From contig CALWSP010000022.1 of the NCBI GenBank assembly GCA_944384235.1, positions 1 through 64,000 on the forward strand: a DNA stretch of 64,000 nt, read 5' to 3'. Under the pieces are notes generated by a model. That model worked only from the letters and a program-made list of their open reading frames with translations. It ran no database searches and had not been told where the DNA came from. The translations under genes and the position numbers were made by a program. Below, piece by piece: positions 15,888-25,104 of the stretch. The stretch's first letter is position 1, and each line of letters begins with the position of its first letter. This DNA comes from an uncultured Clostridia bacterium. Lineage in GTDB: Bacteria; Bacillota; Clostridia; Lachnospirales; CAG-274.

Positions 15888-17564
15888 ATGTACGGAAAAA
15901 ATGTCAAAATTGGTGATGTTCTAGTTGAATACGGATATATTAGCGAAGAACAACTAAAATCTGCTCTTGATATGCAGAAAAACGACAGGTCTAGAAGAAT
16001 TGGTGAAATATTGTTAGACGAGGGCTTTGTTACAGAAGCTCAAGTTATTAAAGCCCTTGCTAAAAGGCTTAACCTTGAAATTATTGAAGATGTAGAAACA
16101 ATTAAAGTTGATACTCAAGCTGCCTCTGTTGTTCCTCAGGCATTAGCTGAAAAGTATCGTATTATTCCATTATATGAAAAAGACGGCATTATTGTTGTTG
16201 CTACAAACGACCCTTTAAATTTTTATGCTCAAGAAGATGTTAGGCAGCTTACTGGAAAAGACATTAAAGTTATGCTTTCAACTGCTGAAGGTGTTGATTA
16301 CCTTATTAACAAATGTTATTCAGAAGTTTCTGTTATTAAGGCTGTTAAAGCAACAAATATGGAAACAAATGTTGAAGCTCCAGTTGAAGAACTTGACATA
16401 GAGGGCGATGACGACACACCTGTTATTCAATTTATTAACTCTATATTAAAAAGAGCTTATGATATTGGTGTTAGTGACATACATATTGAGCCTTATGAAA
16501 AGCAGACTTTAGTGCGTATGAGAATTGATGGTACTATTACAGATTATGTTACGTTACAACAACATTTACACGCCACATTAATTGCCAGAATTAAAATTCT
16601 TTCTAACTTAGACATTGCCGAAAGAAGAATACCACAAGATGGACATTTTAAAACTAAAATTAAAGGGGACACTGTGAACCTAAGAGTTTCTTTAATTCCT
16701 ACTGTTTTTGGGGAAAAGGCTGTTTTAAGAATTTTAGCTAACAACACTCCAATTACTAATTCTGGCCATTATGGTATGAATGAACATAACTACAAAATAT
16801 TTAGCCAAATTTTAAAAACACCTAACGGTATTATATATATATCTGGGCCAACTGGTTCTGGTAAGACAACTACACTTTATATGGTTTTAGAAGAATTTTC
16901 TAGAAGAAGTATTAGTATTGCAACTATTGAGGACCCTGTTGAAAAAAACTTGCCTCATATGAGCCAAATGCAGGTTAATGTTCAAGCTGGGCTTACTTTT
17001 GAAAATGGTCTTAGAGCTTTACTTAGACAGGACCCTGACGTTATTATGGTGGGTGAGACTAGAGATAACGAAACGGCTGCAATTTCTGTTAAAGCCGCAA
17101 TTACTGGACATACTGTGTTTTCAACTTTACATACTAACAGTGCTGTTTCTGCTATTGTTAGACTTAAAGATATGGGCATTGAGCCGTATCTTATTGCAAA
17201 CTCTTTAGTTGGTGTTGTTGCTCAGCGTCTTGTTAGAAAAATTTGTCCTGACTGTGGCAAATTAGTTGACGCAACTGATGAGGACAAGAAAGAGCTTGGA
17301 GTAGATGTTGACAAAATTATGGTAGCTCAAGGTTGTGCTAAATGCAACAACACTGGTTACAGCGGAAGAATTGCTGTGCACGAAATTGTGGCTATTGACA
17401 GAGAAATTAGAAATATGATTGCTTTTGGGGAAGAAATTGATAAAATAGAGGAATATGCAATTAAAAAGCAAGGTATGGTGTTGCTTGCTGAAAGTGCTAA
17501 GCAACTTGTTTTAGAACACAAAACAACTGTTGAAGAATATATTAAATTAGCTTATAGTGTATAG
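15888..17564 (+). CDS. pilB: Type IV pilus assembly ATPase PilB
   Basis: 558 aa. ATG 15888 is preceded by TTGGAGGAAAG; in-frame starts further upstream overlap pilO. N-terminal MshEN-type domain ('KIGDVLVEYGYISEEQL'), then the GspE/PilB ATPase: Walker A GPTGSGKTT at 320-328, 'LLRQDPDVIMVGETRD' Walker B, and the tetracysteine zinc site C453/C456 - C483/C486 that marks extension ATPases rather than PilT. It powers pilus polymerisation. Placed between pilO and pilT. Confidence 0.95.
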   Translation: MYGKNVKIGDVLVEYGYISEEQLKSALDMQKNDRSRRIGEILLDEGFVTEAQVIKALAKRLNLEIIEDVETIKVDTQAASVVPQALAEKYRIIPLYEKDGIIVVATNDPLNFYAQEDVRQLTGKDIKVMLSTAEGVDYLINKCYSEVSVIKAVKATNMETNVEAPVEELDIEGDDDTPVIQFINSILKRAYDIGVSDIHIEPYEKQTLVRMRIDGTITDYVTLQQHLHATLIARIKILSNLDIAERRIPQDGHFKTKIKGDTVNLRVSLIPTVFGEKAVLRILANNTPITNSGHYGMNEHNYKIFSQILKTPNGIIYISGPTGSGKTTTLYMVLEEFSRRSISIATIEDPVEKNLPHMSQMQVNVQAGLTFENGLRALLRQDPDVIMVGETRDNETAAISVKAAITGHTVFSTLHTNSAVSAIVRLKDMGIEPYLIANSLVGVVAQRLVRKICPDCGKLVDATDEDKKELGVDVDKIMVAQGCAKCNNTGYSGRIAVHEIVAIDREIRNMIAFGEEIDKIEEYAIKKQGMVLLAESAKQLVLEHKTTVEEYIKLAYSV

Positions 17565-17574
17565 GAGTGATTTT

Positions 17575-18630
17575 ATGGCAATGAGTATGGACGAAATTAT
17601 TTTGCTTGCTAGAGAAATGAAATGTTCAGATATTCATATTTCTGAGGGTTTACCTTTAAAGTTTAGAATTCACGGCAAGTTAAGAGAAGTTGGCGTGGAG
17701 TTAAGCGACAAAGAAGTAGTTAATTGTATTAAAGAAATTATGTCGCCTGAGCAAATTGAAGAATTTGACAACGGTAACGATGTTGACTTTGCTTATGAAA
17801 GTTCTGACGGAAACAGACAGAGAGTTAATGTTTTTAGATATATGAAAGGCGCTGCTGCAACTATTAGACTTTTAAACAACACTATTCCTTCGTTAGATTC
17901 CCTTGGGCTTCCACCTGTTCTTGGAAAGTTAGCTGCTGAGCCAAGAGGTTTAATACTTGTTACTGGGCCAACTGGTTCAGGTAAGTCTACAACACTTGCC
18001 GCTATGATTGACTCTATAAACAAAAGCAAGTCAACTCATATTTTAACTATTGAGGACCCTATTGAATATGTATACAGAGAGGGCAAGGCTACTGTTCACC
18101 AAAGAGAAGTTGGAAAAGATGTTAAGAGTTTTGCAGGGGCTTTAAGGTCTGCATTAAGAGAAGACCCTGATATTATTCTTGTAGGTGAGATGAGAGATTA
18201 TGAAACTATTGCTGCGGCTTTAACTGCCGCTGAAACAGGACACTTAGTTCTTTCAACTTTACATACAACTGGTGCTGCTCAAACTATTGACAGAATTATT
18301 GACGCTTGTCCACCAGAAGCTCAAAACCAAGTTAGAACTCAGCTTGCTGGAATTTTAAAAGGTGTTATTACTCAATGTCTTATGCCTAACCCAACTGGTG
18401 ACGGAAGATTTGTTGCTACTGAAATTCTTATTGGTACAGACGCTGTTTTAAATATGATTAGAGAAAACAAGTGCCATCAGCTTAACACAACAATGCAGTC
18501 TGGTGCTATGTTTGGTATGCATACTTTAAATGGTGATTTAACAAGACTTATTAAAGAGGGCAAAATTACTAAAGAAACTGCGTTAGAATATAGTAACGAC
18601 AGGAGAGATTTTGAAAACTTTTTATATTAA
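17575..18630 (+). CDS. pilT: Type IV pilus retraction ATPase PilT
   Basis: 351 aa; ATG 17575 follows AGGAGTGA (an in-frame GTG at 17557 lies inside pilB). 'CSDIHISEG' start, Walker A GPTGSGKST from residue 131 (Lys137), 'HQREVGKD', 'LREDPDIILVGEMRD', and no zinc tetracysteine, all as in PilT. It depolymerises pili, driving twitching and DNA uptake. It is the last gene of the operon and is followed by a strong terminator. Confidence 0.95.
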   Translation: MAMSMDEIILLAREMKCSDIHISEGLPLKFRIHGKLREVGVELSDKEVVNCIKEIMSPEQIEEFDNGNDVDFAYESSDGNRQRVNVFRYMKGAAATIRLLNNTIPSLDSLGLPPVLGKLAAEPRGLILVTGPTGSGKSTTLAAMIDSINKSKSTHILTIEDPIEYVYREGKATVHQREVGKDVKSFAGALRSALREDPDIILVGEMRDYETIAAALTAAETGHLVLSTLHTTGAAQTIDRIIDACPPEAQNQVRTQLAGILKGVITQCLMPNPTGDGRFVATEILIGTDAVLNMIRENKCHQLNTTMQSGAMFGMHTLNGDLTRLIKEGKITKETALEYSNDRRDFENFLY

Positions 18631-18641
18631 TATAAAAAAAT

Positions 18642-18672
18642 AAAAGCTACATAATATATATGTAGCTTTTTT
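18642..18672 (+). terminator. Terminator of the pilus operon
   Basis: AAAAGCTACATA (18642-18653) pairs with TATGTAGCTTTT (18659-18670), followed by more T. Clear stem-loop with U-tract. Confidence 0.85.
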
Positions 18673-18697
18673 GATTATTTAAAATTTGGAGGTTAAA

Positions 18698-19330
18698 ATG
18701 GTTAATTCGATTATATTTGATTTAGACGGAACTTTATGGGACGCTACAAATGTTATTTTAGATGTGTGGAATATAATTTTAAAAAGCAACAAGGGGATAA
18801 GAGAAAAGGAGATAAGTATTGACGAGCTTAGGGGCTGTATGGGGCTACAAATTGACGAAATTGGAAAGAAGTTATTTCCTAATGTAGATGAATATTTAGT
18901 TGAAAGACTTATGAAAAAGTGTTGTGCTGTGGAATGTGTATATTTAACAAAAAACGGTGGCAGGTTATACGACAAAGTTGAAAGCACAATTAAAGAGCTT
19001 AGCAAAAAATATGATTTATATATAGCTAGCAACTGTCAATTTGGGTATATTGAAAGTTTTCTTGAAGGGCATAATTTAGGAATGTATTTTAAAGATTATA
19101 TTTGTGCTGAAGATACAGGGCTTTGCAAAGGGGAAAACATTAAAAAATTAATTAAACAAAACAACATTCAAAATGCTATTTATGTAGGCGACACACAAGG
19201 GGACAAAGAGGCTAGTGCCTTTGCTGGAATAGATTTTGTTTATGCTAGATATGGTTTTGGGGAAGTTAAAGATTTTAATTTTGTTATAGAGAAGTTTGAA
19301 GATTTATTAGATATAAAAATAAAAGCCTAA
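18698..19330 (+). CDS. HAD-family hydrolase (phosphoglycolate-phosphatase-like)
   Basis: 210 aa; ATG 18698 follows GGAGG (18688-18692). The HAD motif I is DLDGT with nucleophile D8 and acid/base D10. Motif II is in 'LYIASNCQ', motif III/IV in 'KGENIKKLIKQ' and 'YVGDTQGDKEAS'. A helical cap sits between motifs I and II, the subclass of phosphoglycolate and beta-phosphoglucomutase enzymes. The substrate cannot be told from sequence. The stop codon lies inside a terminator shared with the convergent SDR gene. Confidence 0.85.
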   Translation: MVNSIIFDLDGTLWDATNVILDVWNIILKSNKGIREKEISIDELRGCMGLQIDEIGKKLFPNVDEYLVERLMKKCCAVECVYLTKNGGRLYDKVESTIKELSKKYDLYIASNCQFGYIESFLEGHNLGMYFKDYICAEDTGLCKGENIKKLIKQNNIQNAIYVGDTQGDKEASAFAGIDFVYARYGFGEVKDFNFVIEKFEDLLDIKIKA

Positions 19331-19350
19331 GTATAACTTAGGCTTTTTTA
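19321..19350. terminator. Bidirectional terminator between HAD and SDR genes
   Basis: AAGCCTAAG (19323-19331) pairs with CTTAGGCTT (19337-19345), with A-rich and T-rich flanks on both sides. The HAD stop codon is in its left arm; the SDR gene ends at 19360 on the other strand. Confidence 0.8.
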
Positions 19351-19359
19351 GGTATTTAA

Positions 19360-20157
19360 TTATTTAGGTTGTTTACCAATGTAAGCAAGGATACCGCCAT
19401 CTACGTATAAGATGTGGCCATTTACTGCATTTGATGCTTCAGAAGCAAGGAAAACTGCAGGGCCTGCTAATTCTTCTGGCTTTAACCATCTGCCAGCTGG
19501 AGTTTTAGAAATGATGAACTGGTCGAATGGGTGTCTTGAACCATCTGGCTGTGTTTCTCTTAAAGGAGCTGTCTGTGGAGTTTCAATGTAGCCAGGGCCA
19601 ATGCCGTTACACTGAATGTTGTACTCACCATATTCAGAACAGATATTTCTTGTGAGCATTTTTAAGCCACCCTTAGCAGCAGCGTAAGCAGAAACTGTTT
19701 CTCTACCTAACTCAGACATCATAGAACAGATGTTGATGATTTTGCCGTGACCTTTTTTAATCATTGATGGAATAACTGCTTTAGATAAGATGAAAGGAGC
19801 ATTTAAGTCTACATCAATTACTTGACGGAACTCAGCAGCTGTCATTTCGTGCATAGGAATTCTCTTGATGATACCAGCGTTGTTAACAAGAATGTCAATT
19901 ACGCCAACTTCCTTTTCAATTGTTGCTACCATTGCATTTACAGCATCTTCATCAGTTACGTTACATACATAACCGTGAGCTTCGATGCCCTCTGCCTTGT
20001 AAGCTTCGATACCCTTATCAACTAATTCTTGATTAAGGTCGTTAAATACGATTGTTGCACCAGCTTTTGCTAAGCCAGAAGCAATAGCAAAACCAATGCC
20101 GTAAGAAGCACCTGTTACAAGTGCAACTTTACCGTTTAATGAAAAATCAATACTCAT
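19360..20157 (-). CDS. SDR oxidoreductase, gluconate 5-dehydrogenase-like
   Basis: 265 aa classical short-chain dehydrogenase. Cofactor loop TGASYGIG at 15-22, NNAG at 92-95, catalytic S145, Y158 and K162 ('SAYAAAKGG'). Overall it resembles gluconate 5-dehydrogenase / KduD enzymes, which reduce 5-keto-gluconate or related uronate intermediates. Codon choice is visibly less AT-extreme than its neighbours, consistent with high expression. It has a perfect consensus promoter and GGAGG site. Together with KDG kinase (29352) and GH105 (43722) it fits uronate catabolism, but these genes are not clustered; exact substrate uncertain. Confidence 0.85.
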   Translation of the reverse strand: MSIDFSLNGKVALVTGASYGIGFAIASGLAKAGATIVFNDLNQELVDKGIEAYKAEGIEAHGYVCNVTDEDAVNAMVATIEKEVGVIDILVNNAGIIKRIPMHEMTAAEFRQVIDVDLNAPFILSKAVIPSMIKKGHGKIINICSMMSELGRETVSAYAAAKGGLKMLTRNICSEYGEYNIQCNGIGPGYIETPQTAPLRETQPDGSRHPFDQFIISKTPAGRWLKPEELAGPAVFLASEASNAVNGHILYVDGGILAYIGKQPK

Positions 20158-20203
20158 TGTATTACCTCCATAATTTATGTATTAAGCATTTTGCTTTAAA
20201 TTT

Positions 20204-20232
20204 ATTATAATACATATTATTAAATTTGTCAA
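20204..20232 (-). promoter_or_regulatory. Consensus sigma-A promoter of the SDR gene
   Basis: On the minus strand: TTGACA (20232-20227), 17 bases, TATAAT (20209-20204). No mismatches. It is nearly identical to the promoter of the GntR operon at 26386-26414. Confidence 0.85.
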
Positions 20233-20294
20233 AACTTAATTATTATCTTATATAATTTAGTGTATATTTTTATTATATTGTATAAAATATGAGC

Positions 20295-20323
20295 TTGATA
20301 TAAAAGGAAAGTTGATGTATAAT
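20295..20323 (+). promoter_or_regulatory. Promoter of the cpsB-like gene
   Basis: TTGATA (20295-20300), 17 bases, TATAAT (20318-20323), about 38 bases before the ATG at 20361. Only one -35 mismatch. Confidence 0.7.
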
Positions 20324-20360
20324 TATTTGTATATATTATTAATTTTAAAGGGGTGATTTT

Positions 20361-21065
20361 ATGGTTGATATGCATTCACATATTTTACCAGAAATTGATG
20401 ATGGTAGTGACAGTGTAGAAACATCTTTGAATATGTTAAAAGAAAGTTACAGGCAAGGTGTTGACACAGTTTTAGCTACGCCTCATTTTTATATAAAAGA
20501 AAACGATGTTAATTCTTTTCTTGAAAAAAGAGAAATGGCTTATGAAAAGTTAATTAACAGCATTAAGGGAGAAAAAGATATTCCTAAAATTTATAAAGCT
20601 GCTGAAGTATATTATTTTAACGGAATAAGCAAGTATGAAAACGTTGAGAAACTTGCTATAAACGGAGGGAAATACATATTACTTGAAATGCCTTTTGTGA
20701 AATGGAACAGCAGGGTTTTTCAAGAAGTTGAAGATTTGATTTACAACAGAAAGTTAATTCCTATTATTGCTCATTTAGAAAGATACATAAAGGCTCAAAA
20801 TGGCACAGACAATATCGATAGGCTTTTATCTATGAAAGTTATTCCTCAAATGAATGGAGAGTATTTATTTGGATTTTTTAACAAAGGAAAAGCCTTAAAA
20901 TGGCTTGACAACGGGGTTATTAGGCTTTTAGGTTCTGATATGCACAACACAACAAACAGAGCCCAAAACCTTGGAAAAGCTAAAGAGGTTATTGAAAAAA
21001 AACTTGGTTCAAATATTTTAGAGGAAATAGAAAAGTTTAGCAAAGAAATTATTGGAATTAATTAA
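20361..21065 (+). CDS. CpsB/CapC-type PHP-domain tyrosine phosphatase
   Basis: 234 aa; ATG 20361 after AAAGGGGTGA. The metal-binding PHP signature opens the protein (MVDMHSHILPEIDDGS), with further ligands in 'LATPHFY', 'EVYYF', 'IIAHLERY' and the C-terminal 'LLGSDMHNTTNRA'. Such manganese-dependent phosphatases dephosphorylate bacterial tyrosine kinases that control capsule or exopolysaccharide export. No tyrosine kinase or glycosyltransferase gene is in the window, so the partner is elsewhere. It is followed at 11 bases by a membrane protein gene. Confidence 0.88.
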   Translation: MVDMHSHILPEIDDGSDSVETSLNMLKESYRQGVDTVLATPHFYIKENDVNSFLEKREMAYEKLINSIKGEKDIPKIYKAAEVYYFNGISKYENVEKLAINGGKYILLEMPFVKWNSRVFQEVEDLIYNRKLIPIIAHLERYIKAQNGTDNIDRLLSMKVIPQMNGEYLFGFFNKGKALKWLDNGVIRLLGSDMHNTTNRAQNLGKAKEVIEKKLGSNILEEIEKFSKEIIGIN

Positions 21066-21075
21066 GGAGTTCAAT

Positions 21076-21795
21076 ATGAAAAAAAAGAAAGAAAAAGGTG
21101 GTTTTTTAAAAATTTTTATTATAGTGATTGCTATAATAGTTATTTTTATTTTAGGCATTGTTTTTTGGCAAAAGGAGAATATAAAAGCTGTTGTAGACGC
21201 AACAAAGTATAGTGGCGAAGATATTGAAAGCCAAATTGAAGAAAACAAAGAAAGCGTTGAAAAAGAACTTGAACAGTATAATGTTAGCGGTTTAAGAGAT
21301 TTTACGCCAGAGGAAGAAGAGGCTATTAGAAAAGGAACATTAACTGTTGAAGAAGCTATTGAAAAAATTATTTCAGAAAGTAATAATAATGGAGAATTAA
21401 AAGACGAAAATTTACCTGAAAACAATTCAAATGTTAGCAACATTGGGGAAAATGGTGAAGATAAAGTTAGCCAAGTTGTTAGCGAGTATACTGTTAGGCT
21501 TTATAGTTTAAAGGCTACATATTTAGGGAAAATTGGAAATTTAATTGACCAAGCTAAAGCTGACTACAAAGGTGGAATGGGTGCTAGTGCTTTAATGTCA
21601 AAATATTTAAGCAGAGCAAACTCTCTTGAAAAAGAGGCTGATTCAAAAGTGAACTCTTTATTAAGTGAGTTAGAAAAGGAATTAAACTCTTTAGGTGCTG
21701 ACACAAGTATTATTGGAACTATGAGAAAATCTTATGAAAGTGAAAAGACATTAAAAAAATCATATTATATTAGTCTTTTTAACCAGAAAAAATAA
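21076..21795 (+). CDS. Single-pass membrane protein with coiled-coil region, unknown function
   Basis: 239 aa from ATG 21076, 6 bases after AAGGAG; in-frame codons upstream overlap the previous gene. A Lys-rich start (MKKKKEKGG) precedes one membrane helix (about 9-29). The rest is extracytoplasmic by the positive-inside rule: an acidic stretch with 'DFTPEEEEAIRKG', an Asn-rich linker, and a helical coiled-coil end (about 135-239). I recognise no named domain. It lies between cpsB-like and VanZ genes and overlaps the VanZ start by one base, so all three are probably co-transcribed. Confidence 0.65.
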   Translation: MKKKKEKGGFLKIFIIVIAIIVIFILGIVFWQKENIKAVVDATKYSGEDIESQIEENKESVEKELEQYNVSGLRDFTPEEEEAIRKGTLTVEEAIEKIISESNNNGELKDENLPENNSNVSNIGENGEDKVSQVVSEYTVRLYSLKATYLGKIGNLIDQAKADYKGGMGASALMSKYLSRANSLEKEADSKVNSLLSELEKELNSLGADTSIIGTMRKSYESEKTLKKSYYISLFNQKK

Positions 21796-22211
21796 TGAAA
21801 AGAAAATTAATTTATTTAGTTACAATATTATGGATTGCATTTATTTGGTGCAATTCATTTATTAACGGACCTACATCATCAGACATTAGTGGTGGTGTTT
21901 TAGATTTTATTAACTTTGTTTTATCTTTTATTGGCATAAAATATGAGTTTAGTGGTTTTATAATTAGAAAACTTGCTCATTTTACTGAATATTTTGTATT
22001 AGGTTTATTATTATGTTTTGACTTAAAAAATATGAAGATAAAGCTTTACAACAGTTTATTTATTGGTTTAGTTATAGCTTTAATTGACGAGAGAATTCAA
22101 CTTTTTTCTGTTGGCAGAGCAAGTTCTGTTATAGATGTTTGGATTGATTTTTCAGGGGTTATTATTAGCTTTTTAGTTATTAAAATTTTACATAAAATAA
22201 AAAAGGAGTAG
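21795..22211 (+). CDS. VanZ-family membrane protein
   Basis: 138 aa; the ATG at 21795 shares its A with the preceding TAA stop. Four membrane helices with the VanZ pattern: 'WIAFIWCNSF' first helix, 'RKLAHFTEYFVLGLL', 'IDERIQLFSVGRASSVIDVWIDFSGV'. VanZ proteins are associated with glycopeptide (teicoplanin) tolerance and cell-envelope functions, but most chromosomal copies have no tested role. There is no van resistance operon nearby. The last codons form one arm of a bidirectional terminator. Confidence 0.85.
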   Translation: MKRKLIYLVTILWIAFIWCNSFINGPTSSDISGGVLDFINFVLSFIGIKYEFSGFIIRKLAHFTEYFVLGLLLCFDLKNMKIKLYNSLFIGLVIALIDERIQLFSVGRASSVIDVWIDFSGVIISFLVIKILHKIKKE

Positions 22212-22230
22212 CATTTTAGCTACTCCTTTT
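22201..22230. terminator. Bidirectional terminator between VanZ and lipoprotein genes
   Basis: AAAAGGAGTAGC (22201-22212) pairs perfectly with GCTACTCCTTTT (22219-22230) around ATTTTA, with A/T tracts on both sides. Confidence 0.85.
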
Positions 22231-23128
22231 AAAATGTAATTACTATGTTATTTATGTCTAGAACATCGTACATATTGTAGGTATAAAACTCTGTTTTATA
22301 GCCGAGATTATGATTTTTATTAAATTCGCCTGTTTGGATAGTTTCATTAAGAAGCAAAACAAGTTCGTTTGTTTTACTAAAGTTTATATCATTTAAAATT
22401 CCTTCAAGCATTATTTTATTTTTGTTAGAAAGTTTATTTACATTAGTTTTATGTAAATCCATATAGCTTATATAAATTTTTGTTGCTTTATTATCTTTAT
22501 AAAGAACGTTTATAGAAAGAGGAATGTTTTGAATATTAAACTTTTGGCTTGCATACCAAAGTTGTGACTTTATTAACATAAATTCATCATTTGAAAAAGT
22601 TAGTTTATCTAAATTTTTTCCTATTAAATAGTCACAAAAGTTCCAATCAAGTTCATTATATTTTTTTATTGTGGATTCATATTTATTTGGTATAGCTGTT
22701 AATTCGTTATAAATTTGAAAGTTATAAGAATCAGGAAAATCTGTATAATTAGTGTAGCTAACAATAAAATCGAAGTTAGGAACTTTATAAAAATCTGTTA
22801 CAATTTCATTATCTTCTTTTAAAGTGAAAGGAAGTTTTTCTAAATTTTTTAAACCATCTTTTAATTCAGATGCAAGTTGTTTAATATCTTCATTAAAACT
22901 TGTGTTTTCGTTGTTTTCATCTATGTCTATGTCATTAGTATTATCAAAAACTGCATCAATTACTTTTTTATAGCTACTTAAAGCATTTTCTTTTTCTTGA
23001 TTTATTATTACGTTTGTATTTTGTGTATCTTGAAAAGTTGTTTCAGAAACTTTATTTATTTCATCGTAATTAATATTTGAACAGCCACACATTGAAAATA
23101 TTAAAAGAAGTGGTAAAAATTTTTTCAT
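22229..23128 (-). CDS. Putative lipoprotein ending the GntR-ABC operon
   Basis: 299 aa if translated from ATG 23128, which overlaps the upstream permease stop as ATGA; an in-frame ATG at 23143 is possible. A lipoprotein signal (MKKFLPLLLIFSMCGC) offers lipidation cysteines C14 or C16. The mature part is acidic and Asn-rich with no domain that I recognise. Being the last gene of a GntR-ATPase-permease-permease operon it may be the extracytoplasmic component, by analogy with ytr-type operons that carry a surface protein; that is inference. Confidence 0.7.
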   Translation of the reverse strand: MKKFLPLLLIFSMCGCSNINYDEINKVSETTFQDTQNTNVIINQEKENALSSYKKVIDAVFDNTNDIDIDENNENTSFNEDIKQLASELKDGLKNLEKLPFTLKEDNEIVTDFYKVPNFDFIVSYTNYTDFPDSYNFQIYNELTAIPNKYESTIKKYNELDWNFCDYLIGKNLDKLTFSNDEFMLIKSQLWYASQKFNIQNIPLSINVLYKDNKATKIYISYMDLHKTNVNKLSNKNKIMLEGILNDINFSKTNELVLLLNETIQTGEFNKNHNLGYKTEFYTYNMYDVLDINNIVITF

Positions 23129-24096
23129 TCTCTTACACCCCATTTCTTAACAATAAATTTTGATAAAAAGATTGTAAAGACAAACGCACATAATGTAACT
23201 AATCTAAAGGCAAACAGTCTTTGAGTTGAAATGGTGCAAAAAACAACCATTACTATTTGGAAAAACAAACCTGAATATTTTATATTAAATGGATTTGAGT
23301 TTTCTATTATTTTTGGTGTAGTTGCCATTTTTCTTAAAATTAAATAAAAAATAGCTGAAAGTAGGAAATAATAAAGCAAGTAAAAAACAGATATGAATTT
23401 TAAAAGCTCAAAATTAAGTGTGTATTCATTATTATAAGCATATCGTATGTTTTCAAAAGCTAATAAATTAAAAAATTTATTAAAAACACTTGTTAAGCTC
23501 ATATTAGAAAGAGAAAGTAAAATTATTGGTATAAAAAGAAGCATTGTTGATGTAAGTATACCAAAATATATATTTCCCAAGAAATAGTTTAAAATTATTG
23601 TTACAAAATAGAAAAAAACAAAAACTAAAAAAACTATTAACAAATATAAAGCCAACTTTGAAATTGGTATTATTGAAGTGTTTACACCTAAAATTTCAAA
23701 AACATCTTTATAAATTGGCAAGTATTTAAGGTAAATAAAAAGTTGAGCTAAAAAAAGTGTTACAAAAGCAAAGGCAAAAAATATTAAACCGCTTAAAATT
23801 TTAATATTTATTATTTCAGCATTTTTAAATGGAAAATAGTGCCATAGTTTATTAAAGCCATCTTTTAGTTGTATTCTTGCTAAAAGAAGAACTATTAAAA
23901 TATAAAAGCCTATTTTTGGGGCTATTATATCTAAGTTTGTATAAAGATTGTTGTGGTACATATAGCTTACTACAAAGTCGTTTTGTGTATTTATTGTTTG
24001 TGCCATATAAATAACGATGAAAAACAAATGTAGCAAAAATAAGTATGAGATATTTTTAAGTTCATATTTTAATAATGTGATTTGATTTTTTTCCAT
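23125..24096 (-). CDS. ABC transporter permease-like membrane protein (second)
   Basis: 323 aa, ATG 24096 behind GGAGGTGA. At least eight membrane helices, with no periplasmic domain of note. Sequence similarity to named families is low; it is assigned as a permease because it lies in one operon with the ABC ATPase at 25105 and resembles the first permease in layout. It overlaps the lipoprotein gene by 4 bases and follows the first permease by 11 bases. Confidence 0.7.
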   Translation of the reverse strand: MEKNQITLLKYELKNISYLFLLHLFFIVIYMAQTINTQNDFVVSYMYHNNLYTNLDIIAPKIGFYILIVLLLARIQLKDGFNKLWHYFPFKNAEIINIKILSGLIFFAFAFVTLFLAQLFIYLKYLPIYKDVFEILGVNTSIIPISKLALYLLIVFLVFVFFYFVTIILNYFLGNIYFGILTSTMLLFIPIILLSLSNMSLTSVFNKFFNLLAFENIRYAYNNEYTLNFELLKFISVFYLLYYFLLSAIFYLILRKMATTPKIIENSNPFNIKYSGLFFQIVMVVFCTISTQRLFAFRLVTLCAFVFTIFLSKFIVKKWGVRE

Positions 24097-24107
24097 TCAA
24101 TCACCTC

Positions 24108-25103
24108 CTAGTTAATTAAGTTATTTAGTAGTTTAATTGAAGTTATTGCAATAAAGGCTAACACAAAAACATTAAAAAGCATATTTTCAATTTGTATGTT
24201 TGACAAAAGTATATAATAAACACTAAAGGAGATTATTATTGTAACGCAAAAATTTAAAATGTACTTTATTGGCTTAAACAAGAAAGTATTATTTATATTT
24301 GCATTATCTAGCTTTAAAGCACATACAAAAGAAATTGCAAAAACTATTATTGACAAAATTACTAAATGTATGATTGTAAATTGAAAATTTGGAAAATTAT
24401 CAAAAATAGACAAAGTTATATTTCTTCCAAGGTTTACTAAAAAATTTAAGTTTAAAATTTTTAAAAATAGATATATTCCAGAGCTTGTATATGGTACACC
24501 AAGAACTAATATAAAAGGAGTTATTAAAGCTAATATATTTTTTCCAATTAAGTTTATTGACAAAAACAACCCTGAGAATATTAACAAGAACGCACCATAA
24601 AATAATAAAGATTTATTAAACAGTTTAGAATATAGCATATCTAAAGTTAAATTATCGTGTGAAACTTTTGAAAGTAGTTCATATATTTGTTGATAGATAT
24701 TTTTTGTTAAGGCAAAATACATTAAAATTTGGAAGGCAAAAATTAATGTTAGTGAAACAACTGCAACTAAAATTTTTGTTAAATTGTCTTGGCTTCTTTT
24801 AATTGGAAGGTGAAGAACAAAATTAACTACATTTTTATTTCTATAAGAGTAGATAGAAAGCAGATAAAGCGCCATAAACAAAAGGTCTATTAAAGTTATG
24901 TAGGACATATAATTAAAGTAATGCCCTTCAAGGTCGTAAATTGAATAAAAGTTTTCTTCAGCTCTTTGAGAGGCATTTAAAAGATTTGAAAGCATATCAG
25001 TTAAAAAATCTTTTGTTATATAGTAGCCTAAAAAGGAGAAGAAAATTGATATTAAAATTAAAATCAAAGATTTTTTTATATAACTTTTATATAAAGAGTT
25101 CAT
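24108..25103 (-). CDS. ABC transporter permease-like membrane protein (first)
   Basis: 331 aa, ATG 25103 behind AGGAGGG. Multi-pass protein: one helix near the N-terminus (about 12-30), a loop with 'LEGHYFNYMSYI', then 'LPIKRSQDNLTKILVAVVSL' leading into six or more further helices. The 'LPIKRS' turn is typical of ABC-2-type permeases next to the coupling helix. It follows the ATPase by one base and probably pairs with it and with the second permease. Confidence 0.72.
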   Translation of the reverse strand: MNSLYKSYIKKSLILILISIFFSFLGYYITKDFLTDMLSNLLNASQRAEENFYSIYDLEGHYFNYMSYITLIDLLFMALYLLSIYSYRNKNVVNFVLHLPIKRSQDNLTKILVAVVSLTLIFAFQILMYFALTKNIYQQIYELLSKVSHDNLTLDMLYSKLFNKSLLFYGAFLLIFSGLFLSINLIGKNILALITPFILVLGVPYTSSGIYLFLKILNLNFLVNLGRNITLSIFDNFPNFQFTIIHLVILSIIVFAISFVCALKLDNANINNTFLFKPIKYILNFCVTIIISFSVYYILLSNIQIENMLFNVFVLAFIAITSIKLLNNLIN

Positions 25104-25104
25104 A

